NCBI GenBank assembly: GCA_043228905.1 | Contig: JBHGNT010000016.1 | Span: 16,244,001-16,308,000, forward strand | Origin: Azolla caroliniana | Taxonomy: Eukaryota; Polypodiophyta | Direction of reading: 5' to 3' | DNA length: 64,000 nucleotides | Shown: piece by piece, positions 10,641 through 20,339 of the stretch | How positions within the stretch are numbered: the first letter of the stretch is position 1 | Layout of the letters: every line of letters begins with the position of its first letter | Position numbers and translations under genes: made by a program | Notes under the pieces: generated by a model | Told to the model about the DNA's origin: nothing | The model's input: only the letters and a program-made list of their open reading frames with translations | The model's database searches: none

Positions 10641-11709
10641 ATGAAACGTGTTATTTCCTTAAAACTTATTTCTGCAACATTTGTTTCACCATGGAGACAG
10701 AAACGTATTCAAGCTCAGAAGTTCTCTGCTTTTCCTTGCCATAGCCTAAAGCTTTCTTCGCCTCCACCACAGAACGACGAATTGTTCAACGACGAAGATA
10801 ACATGCCGATCTTTGTTTCTGACAATTTGCAACGTTGGCTTGTCCGCAACAACTTGCAAGGTTTCCTCAAAGTTGCAGAAGCAGAACCACGTCCTCGTGC
10901 GGAAGCTTTGGTAGAGGAAATCAATGTCTGGAAGATTACTAATAAGAAGGTAAGAGTTGCATTAGAAATGAGAAGAGAAGGGTTCGACTATGTGCAAAAG
11001 GTAACCAAAGATGGTTTAAGGTCATACTTCGGTGAATATTCACCCTCGGCTAAAGCTTATCAAACACAAGGAGGTAGGGATATATTCTTTCATGAAGTTG
11101 CTAAATTTTTTATATAAGTAGGGTTTGTCAGTCCCCGATTCTATTGTATGCCCAAAAAGAGGATCGGGATTCATTATCGCCACACATGAGGGCGAAGTTT
11201 TCGATTGGGGGTTGTTGTCGGCAAAGGCTCTAAGAGAGTAGTTGTATTGGGTTCAGAAAGGGAAATCAATGAAGAAAATTTTTGCTCGTTGGTTGTCGGT
11301 GTTATTTCCGACTCAGGGGTCCGAAAACCGATCAGAGGAACGTAGGCTGCCACAACCACAACCATTTCGACCTTGACGACAAGTGCAATGTGAAGAGTGG
11401 AGGGAGGAAGAATCGACACATGTCGATACCACTCACCCAGAATTTGAACAACCAAAACTTGAACAACAACAAGAATCAGAACAACAACAGGTTGACGAGT
11501 CGACTCACAATCAACAATCGACGCCACAACCAGAACCCAACCAACAACCAGCCACAATACAGCTGGAAAGTGAGCAACAACTAGACATCAGGGACACTAC
11601 ACCACCAAGGGAGCAACAACAAGAATTGATACCCGTCGAACAACCAACACAACGACAATGCAGGGTAAAACAAAGGGCTCGACGTTTTCCACAACCAGAA
11701 CAAGAGTAA
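10641..11709 (+). pseudogene. Gypsy-I extra 3' ORF, N-terminal part
   Basis: ATG at 10641 opens a 158-residue frame (MKRVISLKLISATFV...) ending at 11117. It contains FVSDNLQRWLVRNNLQGFLK and FDYVQKVTKDGLRSYFGEYS. After a shift the reading continues from about 11191 (GEVFDWGLLSAKALRE) into a long Gln/Glu/Pro-rich tract (11383-11709) with many QQ and EQ steps. The block resembles in outline the putative plant-transposon protein domain found in extra ORFs of Tat-type Gypsy elements, but that is a loose resemblance from memory. No catalytic motif was seen. The continuation is at 15151-16296, beyond the nested Copia-II. Confidence 0.6.
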
Positions 11710-11961
11710 CCTGCACAGAAGAAACAACGTACCAATGACCAAGCCTCTCAAAGCACATAGTTACCTCGTGTCAATCCTGATGACACGACTAAGATTCAAA
11801 AAGGGCAATCGTCGACAACAATGGTGCAGGAAGCGGTTGGTTTCTCCGACATTCCTCCAACAGCACACGGCCAAGAGGTTACAGGAACCGGATAGAAGAG
11901 GTTACAGGAGCTTAGGCGGTAAGGACCGCGGTATACATCCAGAACCGGATCAGAGATAAAG

Positions 11962-14635
11962 TATCAGCGCACGAGCAATATTTCGGAACGAAGCCGAACT
12001 TGCGACACTTGAGGGTGTTCGGTAGCATTGCGTATGTGCATATACCGAAGGAGAAAAGGAGGAAGCTGGACGCAAAGGATGAGAAATGCATCTTCGTCGG
12101 TTACTCGGACGAGCAGAAGGGTTATAAGTGCTATAACCCTCGCACTAAACAAGCGTGTGTCAGCCGCGACACTGTGTTTGACTAGTCCGCGTCCTGGTAC
12201 CTGCCCCCGACTCCAAACTCTGCCCCCAATCCGAGCTCTGACGATGAGGTCAACAAGGCCGAGATGCCTCCAGATGAGCCCGAAATCGAGACCCGCGAAG
12301 AGAGTCCGATTTCACTCCAGTTAAGTGGACCGATTGGACGACTGAGTCTGTACGACCAGTCCGATGAAGAGCCGGCGAGTAGTGGAGACTCGGCCGTGCA
12401 TTCCCCGCGTAGGAAGCCGAGGAGACGGCTTACGCGCGAAGAGAAAGGGAAGAAGAAGGTGTCGGATTCCGGCACGGATAGGAACGAGTCAGACCGATGC
12501 GAGTCCGACTCCGAGGGAACCGGTGACGGGTCTTTAAAGATGAAGACCGCGTCGACCGAGAAGGCCTCGACATCGGCTAATGTGAGATTGCGCCGATCTA
12601 CCCACCAAAAGAACCCAGTTGTGCGGTTCGGATACAACGAGTACATGGCGCATCATTATGCGTACATGACCCGTGTAGCGGAAGTGCGTGAGCCGGAGAG
12701 CTACGCAGAAGCGGCTAAAAACGCGAATTGGCGTGCCGCGATGGAGGAAGAGATGCACACATTGGCGGAGAACGAGACCTGGGACCTAGTTGACGCACCA
12801 AGAGGGGTAAAACCGATCGGGTGTAGGTGGATGTACAAAGTCAAGTACAACACCGATGGCTCGGTCAACTGGTACAAGGCTCGGCTAGTGGCAAAGGGCT
12901 ACACGCAGAAACACGGCATCGACTACGATGAGACGTTTGCACCGGTCGCGAAAATGACGACCGTCCGTGTTTTGCTCGTAGTAGCTGCGGCCAAGGGGTG
13001 GTACCTACATCAAATGGATGTAAAGAATGCGTTCCTGCAAGGTGACCTTGAGGAACAAGTGTACATGGTACAACCACCCAAATTTCACTCCGGCACGAAC
13101 TCCTCGGCAGTATGCCAACTGAAGAAGTCCCTTTACGGACTGAAGCAAGCCCCGCGTGCCTGGAACGCGAAGATCACGCAACAACTGCGTCAGATGGGCT
13201 TCGGCACGTCAAAATTGGACTCTTCCCTGTTCATCCGGAACTGTCGACTCGGACCGGTTAGTATTCTACTATATGTTGATGACTTGGTCATCACTGGCGC
13301 CGACCTAGATGAAATCGACCGCGTGAAGCTCCAGCTTGCGGCATCGTTCGACATGAAGGATCTAGGGGACCTTCATTACTTCCTTGGGATCAAAGTGATC
13401 CGTACCCCCGAAGGCATATTGATCAGCCAACGTCATTACGTGCTGAGTATGCTCTTCAAATTAGGGATGGCCGACTGTAAGTCCATCTCGACTCCTCTGG
13501 ACAGAACTGTCAAGCTTCGTCCCGATACGGGAAAGGTATGCGACCCGACGAGGTTCCGACAAATTGTCGGAAGCCTCATATACTTGACCATCACCCGACC
13601 GACCTCAGTTATCCGGTTGGTGTGATCAGTCAGTTCATGGCGCGACCTACCGAGGAACACCTTCAGTGTGCGCAACGCATCCTTCGGTATGTCAACGGCA
13701 CTAAGGACCGAGGACTGCTATATCGGACCGGTGCAGCCGCGCAGTTAGTCGGCTACACCGATGCTGATTGGGCTGGCAACACCGCTGATCGCCGATCCAC
13801 GTCCGGATACGTGTTCTCCCTCGGGAGTGCCGCGATCGCGTGGAGCAGTAAGAAGCAGCCGACAGTTGCACTGTCGAGCACCGAAGCTGAGTACCGAGGA
13901 GTGGCTATCGCGACATGCGAAGCCATATGGTTGAAGCGGCTACTTAAGGACCTGCAAGTGGAGGTGTCAGATCCGACGACGATCTACTACGACAACCTCA
14001 GCAGTATCCAGCTCGCGAAGAACCCCGTCTTCCACGCACGGACCAAGCACATTGAGGTGCATTACCATTTCGTCCGTGAGCGTGTCCTTTCCGGTGAAGT
14101 CGAACTTCATTACGTGCCGACGGATCGACAAACTGCCGACATCTTCACAAAGCCTCTTGGTCTGGACAAGTTGCGGCAATTCTCAGGTGCGCTCGGGTTG
14201 CGTCACCTCGATGTGCCAAACTTGAGGGGGAGAACAGTCCCGAACGACCAAGCAAGGCAGCAGGAAAGGAGCGGAGACCGCGACACCGAGTCCGAGTCGG
14301 TTGACTCGGTTGTCGAGTTCGACTTCGGATTGGCTGAAGAGGCCGAGGGCGGACCCGCGGAAAAGTCCGAAAGCGGATAGAAGGGGAGCAATCGAAGGAG
14401 AAAGCCGAAGCCAACCACGCATAGGGCAGATGACGCCATCGAGGGTGAGAAGACCGAAGACGAGTTGGAGACAGCCAACTCGGACGAGAGCGAAAACCGA
14501 TCGGGGGTAGCCGAGTCGGTTTGGATGTTTGATTCAGATACGTTGAATCAACCGCGACCCAAGCGGAAGAAAAGGCAGCAGGAGAAGCGTCAACACCGCA
14601 ACAGCAGAAGAGCTGATAAGGGCCGCATGAGCTGA
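11962..14635 (+). pseudogene. Copia-II pol (integrase end, RT, RNase H, C-terminal tail), plus copy
   Basis: The copy starts mid-integrase (SAHEQYFGTKPNLRHLRVFG). It runs through an acidic linker into RT (CRWMYKVKYNTDGSVNWYKA, FAPVAKMTTVRVLLVVAAAK, MDVKNAFLQGDLEEQ, YVDDLVITG near 13272) and RNase H ([43 protein letters not shown]). Only three lesions are obvious: a stop at 12183, a one-base loss near 13605 that shifts frame, and a stop at 14378. After RNase H (DVPNLRG, about 14222) the frame carries an acidic then basic tail to a stop at 14633-14635. The tail includes PRPKRKKRQQEKR. A homologous tail follows RNase H in the minus copy. Codon use is GC-rich, unlike the host element. It is younger than Gypsy-I because it interrupts it. 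Confidence 0.92.
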
Positions 14636-14756
14636 CAAGCCGACCGGAAGGGTCGAAGCGCGCGGAGTCGAACAGGTCGAGGAGTGCGAGCGAGGCATGA
14701 AGCCAGGAGGAACCAGAGCTGTGAGCCCGAGGATCCCGAAGAGCCTCGAGTTGAGC

Positions 14757-14767
14757 TTGAGGGGGAG
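14757..14767 (+). promoter_or_regulatory. Polypurine tract of Copia-II
   Basis: A purine run (GAGGGGGAG) lies immediately before the LTR start at 14768. The same run, reversed, abuts the LTR of the minus copy at 3463. Confidence 0.8.
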
Positions 14768-15150
14768 TGTTGAGAGACAAGCTCAACATCGGCCGGATCG
14801 GCTGAAGAAGCCGAGGACCGGATCGGTTGGGACCGATTGGTTAGGCCAAGTGCGTAAACCGGGAGGTCGTTAGGAAAGATATTCTGTGAGGAATATATTT
14901 GGTAGTTAGTATAGGAGCTCTTGATGAGCATTGAAGTACTGTCAGTACTTCTGTCAGTTCTTTTAGGACTTGTATAAAAGTGTTCATTGAACACACATTT
15001 GAATATAGAGTGGTGTATAGAGATTGTGTACTTCTGCTATATTTTTTGTGTCTTCTCTCTCACTCTCTCCCGCGTATACCGTGTAAGCTCAAGCTCTCCA
15101 TTGAACCTAAGTGTTCTCCCTTCTGTTCTGTCTTTATACTTGCTTCCGCA
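14768..15150 (+). repeat. 3' LTR of Copia-II (plus copy)
   Basis: The 383-bp LTR starts TGTTGAGAGACAAGCTCAAC and ends TGCTTCCGCA. TATAAAAG lies near 14972 and pyrimidine-rich U5 sequence follows it. It aligns with 3021-3462. The 5' LTR and its flank are lost, so a target-site duplication cannot be tested. Confidence 0.9.
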
Positions 15151-16296
15151 CGGTACTTTCTACAAAGAACAACTGCACCAAGCACAAGCCCAATTAGAGG
15201 AAAGAAGAGAACAGATATTACAGCAGGAATCAACAAGCAGACCTTTATGGTCGGATTCAGATTTGCAACAAAAGTTGGAGCAAGCAGAAATAGCACGCAG
15301 AGAAGCCGAAGCTTGGGCAGAGAATGCTAAAACCAGATCCAGGAGAATAGAGGATCTGTTACAATTGGCAAAGCAAAGGTTGGGAAATGCTTAGACGCTA
15401 AGGATAAATTGATCCAAAAATTACGCAAGCAGAATGCCGAACAAGTCGAGGAATTGGAAGAATATGTGAAAATTCAAGAGACTTGTTTTACAACACAATT
15501 GGATGGAAAAGACAAGTTGTTGGAAGAAATCAATGACAAATTTAATTGGCAACAGGAGGAATGGGAGATAGTAAGGGAAGATATGGAAAGATGGTGTACC
15601 GAAGTTGAGAATGTGGCCAAAAGAAGAAGACTTGACTGGTTAATAGCACAAGGCCAGTTGTTGCAGATAGAGGTAAGAAGTAATGCACAAATCAATGATC
15701 TACAGAGAGCACTAGCAGCAGAACAGTTTCGGGCAAGTATAACTTAGGAGAAAATTAGAGCTATTCTCAAACGCCACAAGATTAATACTTTGAACATGGT
15801 AAAAGAGTCAATGGATAAGAGTTGGCAAACCTGGTTGGCTCAAGCAGTTCAACTTCAGCTGTTACGTGTCAACAAGGAAAATAGGAAAGCTCAAGGCCAA
15901 GGATTTTTCAAAATGTCGGATGAGGCAATATCAACCGTTCAAGAGGATATTGCCAAAGATTTATATGAGATGGCAACTGTTCATAGGGAAGAAGCTACTC
16001 GAATCATGCAAGAATTCGACAAACATGATGTCAATATTGCTGTCCACTTAGACAACCTTGCAGTTGAGTAGCGACGCCAAACTCCAGTACGCAGAGCACC
16101 GGAAACGGCGGAACCAAGACCATCGACAGAAGATACAAACAAGGACGACACCAAAGACAATGAAGACAAAGACAAAGACGAGGAAGACAAAGATGAAGAC
16201 GACAACGACGAAGCTGAAAATGAAGGGGACGACCACGAGCAACAGTGGGAACCTTCATTGTTTGATATTCTACAAGATGACGATGAGGAGGAGTAA
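15151..16296 (+). pseudogene. Gypsy-I extra ORF, coiled-coil and acidic C-terminal part
   Basis: Sequence resumes after the Copia-II LTR. It opens with a helical stretch (QLHQAQAQLEERREQILQQ, LEQAEIARREAEAWAENAK, to 15394), one frame change, then IQKLRKQNAEQVEELEEYVK and LLEEINDKFNWQQEEW. After stops at 15745 and 16069 it reaches MSDEAISTVQEDIAKDLYEM. It ends in a run of Asp/Glu/Lys (about 16135-16215) and SLFDILQDDDEEE, stopping at 16294-16296. Heptad spacing and charge point to a long coiled coil with an acidic tail. No enzyme motif is visible. Its place downstream of pol makes it an accessory protein of the element, possibly structural or gag-like. That is inference. Confidence 0.6.
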
Positions 16297-16700
16297 GACG
16301 AAGACCTGCCTTCAGACTAGCAAGAGTGAAGGAGTACCGTGGGTTCGCCGGGCAAAGCCCTGGCCCACAGGCATGCCAAGTGTTACCCGGACAAGTGGCA
16401 AAATGTCGGAGTCGGAAAATAAGAAAAATCGGAGTCGGAGTTGGAGTCGGAGTGGGGTCACGGATCGATGAATGAGTAGACCGAATTAAAATTAAATCCG
16501 AGAGTATAGTTAGTTATAAATTTTGTAATTCTTGCCAAGTATGGCAGTAGGTTTTCTTGATGAGAAAGACCTTCGGTTTACCTATAAAAGTAACCGAAGG
16601 CATTGTAAAAATCTATCGTTTATTTAGTAATATAAAGTTTAGTTTAGGAAATCTCTGTGTACGAAGCGTCTTGGCTATTTATTTCCTTTCTGTGAGAACT
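16297..16700 (+). repeat. Probable 3' LTR region of Gypsy-I
   Basis: No ORF is seen. The stretch holds an imperfect GC-rich hairpin around 16338-16372 (CCGTGGG... GCCCTGGCCCACAGG), GGAGTCGG repeats near 16400-16455, and a TATA-like CCTATAAAAGTAACC near 16579. That set suits an LTR U3/R after the last ORF. The left LTR was not found for comparison, so both edges are guesses. Confidence 0.4.
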
Positions 16701-16859
16701 ATATTACATAAGTAACGATCTCGATGTCTGTTTTCCATCGATAAGTTTACAACTATGTAATATATATTCGTCTAACCACAACTTCATGATAGAACGTTTG
16801 GCAAGCAACGTTTGACTTATACTGTATCGGCAAAGTAGTGATTTTTGACCGAATAACAA

Positions 16860-17250
16860 TGCTAAACCACACGCTCTGATTCTTGTGTAGCAGAAGAGAT
16901 GTGTGCAATGTGTGTGCACGTGTGTGTGTGCGCATGTGGAAAGAGGAGAAGAGATGAGAGAGAAACACAAGATAGATAAACCAGAGAAATGAAATACTCA
17001 AGGAGAAGAATATGTATATTAACAAGGAGAATATGAGATACAAAAATGTAGCATTACAAGGCGTCACAACTAACACTCTATAAAGTAGGAGGGTGCTTTA
17101 TAGAAGGTCACCCTCTCTCTCGTAGGGAATGTGAAGACTCATTCGTCGTGGGGAATATGGAACTCATTAGTTATGTGTCATAGAATATAATACTATGACA
17201 CATAGGTAATGTGTTCCCACACAATGCTAGGTTGAGCTTGATTCCCAACA
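16860..17250 (-). repeat. Solo LTR of Copia-III
   Basis: On the minus strand this begins near TGTTGGGAATCAAGCTCAAC at 17250 and ends near 16860. It matches the LTRs at 32992-33460, 37420-37849 and 45087-46400. Shared marks include TATAAAGCACCCTCC read on the minus strand and GAATCAAGCTCAACC. It contains the family hairpin (arms 17172-17183 and 17193-17204, perfect 12 bp). No Copia-III coding sequence adjoins it. A clear target duplication was not found. Confidence 0.75.
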
Positions 17251-18187
17251 ACATAAATAGCCTAAAAGATAGCATGTCCAAATGGGACAGTGTGAATACG
17301 TCTAGTATGTAATTGTATTCGAGAAATGCCTTGAATCTGGGTAGAGTTTCTAGGCCACTATGTCCTCTTTTGCGTAAGATTAAGAAGGATCTCATAAAAT
17401 CCTAATGGTGCAAGATTGAAACACAAAATGAGCGATCCAAACTAAGCCATCTTGTCTTGCTTTTATAGAAAATCGCTCCTAATTTTGGTATTTCATGCTT
17501 TTATTCCCTTTTTTATTTGAAAATGAAACGAGTCTAAATAGTCGTAAATTAAAGCCAAGCTATAAAGGTTGAAAGTCTGCAAATATAGTGCAAAGTCCAT
17601 GGCTCTAACCACTAGGTCATTGGCCTTTATTTATTATAATTATATTTTCACAATATATAGATGTATAGTCCTGCACCCCTTTTCTACCCTTTTCTACCTT
17701 TTCGCCACAAATCATTACAACCGTGGTTTGGTGCATCGGGAACAAACTCAATTAAAGAGTCACTAATAATCCATGATGTTAGTGTGTTTTTCACTTACAT
17801 CATATTGAACCCTATCTTATTGAGGATGTGCGATGCTTAAATCGAGTTAGACATTTGGCTTCTGTACGATCACTCAAGTTTTGAAATTTGTATCATTTTA
17901 GTTGGTTTTCATTGTTTTTGTCTCCCTTTCTATGTCTTCGTTGGATATTAGTTAAGAACTCACCTTATATTGGATGGCAGGAAACCAAGTTTGACAATCA
18001 AACTCGCACATACATAGCTTTTACAAAATAGTAAAAATAGTTGAGCATGAAAACGTAATGTACAAGAGGAAGAAGATTCCGTTCTATGTGTATGGATGCC
18101 GCAACAAGGTTTTTATAAATATTCTTAGAGATGAGGAGCCATCACGAGTGTTATTGAATAGTCCATGCAAATCACATGGTTTACTTC
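17251..18187. other. Non-coding 3' flank of RLK1
   Basis: No gene is seen. From about 17810 the sequence (CCTATCTTATTGAGGATGTG onward) aligns with the 3' flank of RLK2 from about 38105 (CCTATCTTATTGAGGATCTA). This shows the two RLK copies were duplicated with their downstream DNA. 17251-17800 has nothing recognisable. Confidence 0.6.
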
Positions 18188-19403
18188 TTATTTTGTTTTA
18201 TATGGATGATCACTGAGCTCTAGGGAGTCCATGTATTCCTCTGAAGTTGCGATTTTCATGTATTTATACGATGTCTTGCCACTGAAAATAGATTTCCTGG
18301 ACCTACTCATCATCGTGGAGGTGCTTCCGGAGTTCCAAGTACCCAGGGCTATGTTGAACCTGCACTCCCACGATAAGATCGGCCTCCGCTTATCAGCCTT
18401 AATCTCCTCGGATTCTGGAGTAAGTTTGGGCGTTTTACTGAAGATCCAAGCATCCAAAGAGCCGTTTTCCATGTGTTCATACACGAGGAGCTTGTGCGTG
18501 TTACCTTCGAGGCAGAAGCCAACCAAGCGAACAAGTTGAAGGTGGTGAGTCCGGCCCAGAATTGAGACCTCGGCTATGAACTCTTTGTTGCCCTGTTGAC
18601 CTCCATCGATGAGTTGCTTCACAGCTATGGGAGTGCCATCCTCCATAGCTCCTCGGAAGACGTTGCCGAAACCACCACCACCAAGCGGGTCAGAGAAACC
18701 ACAAGTGTATTAGTGCATCTCCTTCCATGTGAATCGTCGGGGCTTTGAGTCCAGAAGGGAGTCACCAAGGAGCTCATTTTCAATCTCATAATCTTCCAGT
18801 TTTCTAGCTTTTAATCTTCGTCTCCTGTGCACATATCCTGCACCCACTAATATGGCGATAATTACAAAGACACCTAATGCCACTCCTATTGCGATGTACC
18901 GACGAGTCAAATGTAAAGAAACACTTGGGTAGTTTACGAATTTCAAGTATCCTGTGAATTCCTCAATTCCAGTGAATATGATGGTGGCTACAGGACCCTG
19001 GATGAGGAAACAAGAACCATTCGGTTTTGACTCCCACAATGCGGCCGTGCAAGTGCAGTTGTTGTTACAGAGCTGCCACCAGTCTTCAGCATCGATTCTC
19101 GTGTGATTGGGAGGGAGGAATGCATTGGAGAAGTAGCTGGCCCCTGTTATGATTGAACCTCCATCGCCGCAAGAAAAAGGGTGTGGTTCCATTTTACTAT
19201 CTCCCTCCTTGAACTTGCAGCCTAATTTGGAGTTCTTGTCGGGATTTATAGAACCGCTTTTGGAGAGACTGGCAAATTCTCTAAAAACCGCAGTGCTAAT
19301 GGCATATCTGGTATCATTGACTGTGTATGCATGAAGGTCTCCATCACTCCCCAGCCTGAGGAATGTGGCAAACGTTATGTTGAAGCTGACACCACGCATA
19401 CCA
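18188..19403 (-). pseudogene. RLK1 lectin receptor-like kinase pseudogene, 3' segment (Cys-rich, TM, partial kinase)
   Basis: Read downward from 19399, the frame encodes the S-domain-like strand FLRLGSDGDLHAYTVNDTRY, a shortened Cys-rich region and NGSCFLIQGPVATIIF. A membrane span follows (YIAIGVALGVFVIIAILVG), then the juxtamembrane RRFTWKEMH. A stop then replaces the Glu of RLK2 (18710-18712). Downstream the kinase P-loop (GGGGFGNVFRG), AVKQLIDGG lysine and LVGFCLEG remain. However 645 bp present in RLK2 (38684-39328, 215 codons) are missing. This joins ALGT to WNSGSTST and removes the catalytic loop, DFG and activation segment. About 35 Cys-rich residues are also lost. The product could not be an active kinase. 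Confidence 0.93.
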
Positions 19404-19632
19404 AGTTAGAATATAAAATAAAGTATAATATTAGGAGTAATAAATAAATAAAGTAATAAATAAATATTCCTAAAATACCCTCATTTATAAAAACGTTTTG
19501 TAACCACCCTTTCTCTTTGATATACACATTGTAACCAATATGATGTGAGAAATACAACTATTGGTTCTTGATCTCTCTCTCTCTCCCTGTTATCTTCTTC
19601 CTATCTCTTGTGTTATTGCTTGATTTCTTACA
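19404..19632 (+). repeat. 5' LTR of Copia-IV
   Basis: The 229-bp LTR ends TTGATTTCTTACA. Its first bases read AGTTAGAATAT where the 3' LTR has TGTTAGAATAT. It also lacks about 15 bp that are present in the 3' LTR near 25050. Confidence 0.9.
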
Positions 19633-19645
19633 TGGTATCAGAACT
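19633..19645 (+). promoter_or_regulatory. Primer-binding site of Copia-IV
   Basis: TGGTATCAGAACT directly after the LTR matches the complement of the initiator-Met tRNA 3' end used by most plant Copia elements. It sets the 5' end of minus-strand cDNA. Confidence 0.85.
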
Positions 19646-19788
19646 AATTTAAAGACATCAATCAAAACACAAAACATTTTGTTCTTGGATTGATCCGGAC
19701 GATCTAAGCAAGATGGAGTTCGAAGAAGAAATCAGAAAACCTATCCACATCCACATCAAACAATCATCATCCTGCAAATCCATCAAGT

Positions 19789-20337
19789 ATGGTAAGAAAA
19801 TATGTAGTTGAGAAACTAACTACTCACAATTACAGGATGTGGAAGACACGGATGGAGTTGATAATGGAGCGTAATAATCTAAAAGATATAATAGATGGTT
19901 CCATGAAAATGCCTGAACAAGAACCAGGGACGAGCATGTGGAAAAGTAGAGACCTCGACGCTAGTATGGAGATAATAATGCACTTAAGTGACGAGCAAGT
20001 CGATTATGTTCGAAACTTGCACACAATAAATGAAATGTGGGAGTATTTGCAAAAGATTCATCAACCATCTGACGAAACAACTAAATTTTTTTCATTCAGA
20101 TCATTAATGAATTTACAGATAAAAGAAGGTGAACAAATCGACACATTTATAATGAAGTGGCAAAAGCAATTAGACACAGCCATCTCTTCAGGCAATAATA
20201 TCAATGAAATGTCCAAATGTGAGATTTTGTAAGTATTCATAGTGAAGATAAAAATCTAAATTTACAGAATTTAGTAGGAAAGTTAAAGCAGGATGAACTA
20301 CGAAGGAAAAGAACAAGTTCACAACATGAGGCTAGCC
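19789..20337 (+). pseudogene. Copia-IV gag (UBN2-type)
   Basis: MVRKYVVEKLTTHNYRMWKT is followed by MELIMERNNLKDIIDGSM, INEMWEYLQKIHQ and FSFRSLMNLQIKEGEQIDTF, the helical gag fold of plant Copia elements. A stop at 20230 is bypassed by a frame change. The reading then continues through LNLQNLVGKLKQDELRRKRT into the zinc-knuckle ORF at 20340. The true start may lie a little upstream, since ATG 19712 is in another frame. Confidence 0.8.
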
Positions 20338-20339
20338 AC

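Larger units (their letters stand above)
5312..16700 (+). mobile_element. Gypsy-I LTR retrotransposon (decayed, nested by Copia-II)
   Basis: This is one element read on the plus strand: gag with CCHC knuckles, an aspartic protease motif, RT, RNase H, integrase, then an additional 3' reading frame. It is interrupted at 11962-15150 by Copia-II. Without that insertion it spans about 8.2 kb. The protease-RT-RNase H-integrase order makes it Ty3/Gypsy. An extra ORF between pol and the 3' LTR is known in Tat-type Gypsy elements, which makes that lineage plausible but not shown. No 5' LTR is visible. The 3' edge is approximate. Confidence 0.8.

Noticed and set aside
14145-14789. Minus-strand 214-codon frame
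   Set aside because: Antisense of the Copia-II RNase H end and tail. The tail reading on the plus strand is supported by a second copy, this one is not.
15981-16258. Minus-strand Ser/Val/Phe-rich frames
   Set aside because: They are shadows of the Asp/Glu/Lys-rich end of the Gypsy-I extra ORF (GAA/GAC repeats reversed).
17560-17640. AGGTTGAAAGTCTGC and CTCTAACCACTAGG as tRNA-like boxes
   Set aside because: The two motifs point in opposite directions and do not give an A-box/B-box pair, so no tRNA or SINE call.
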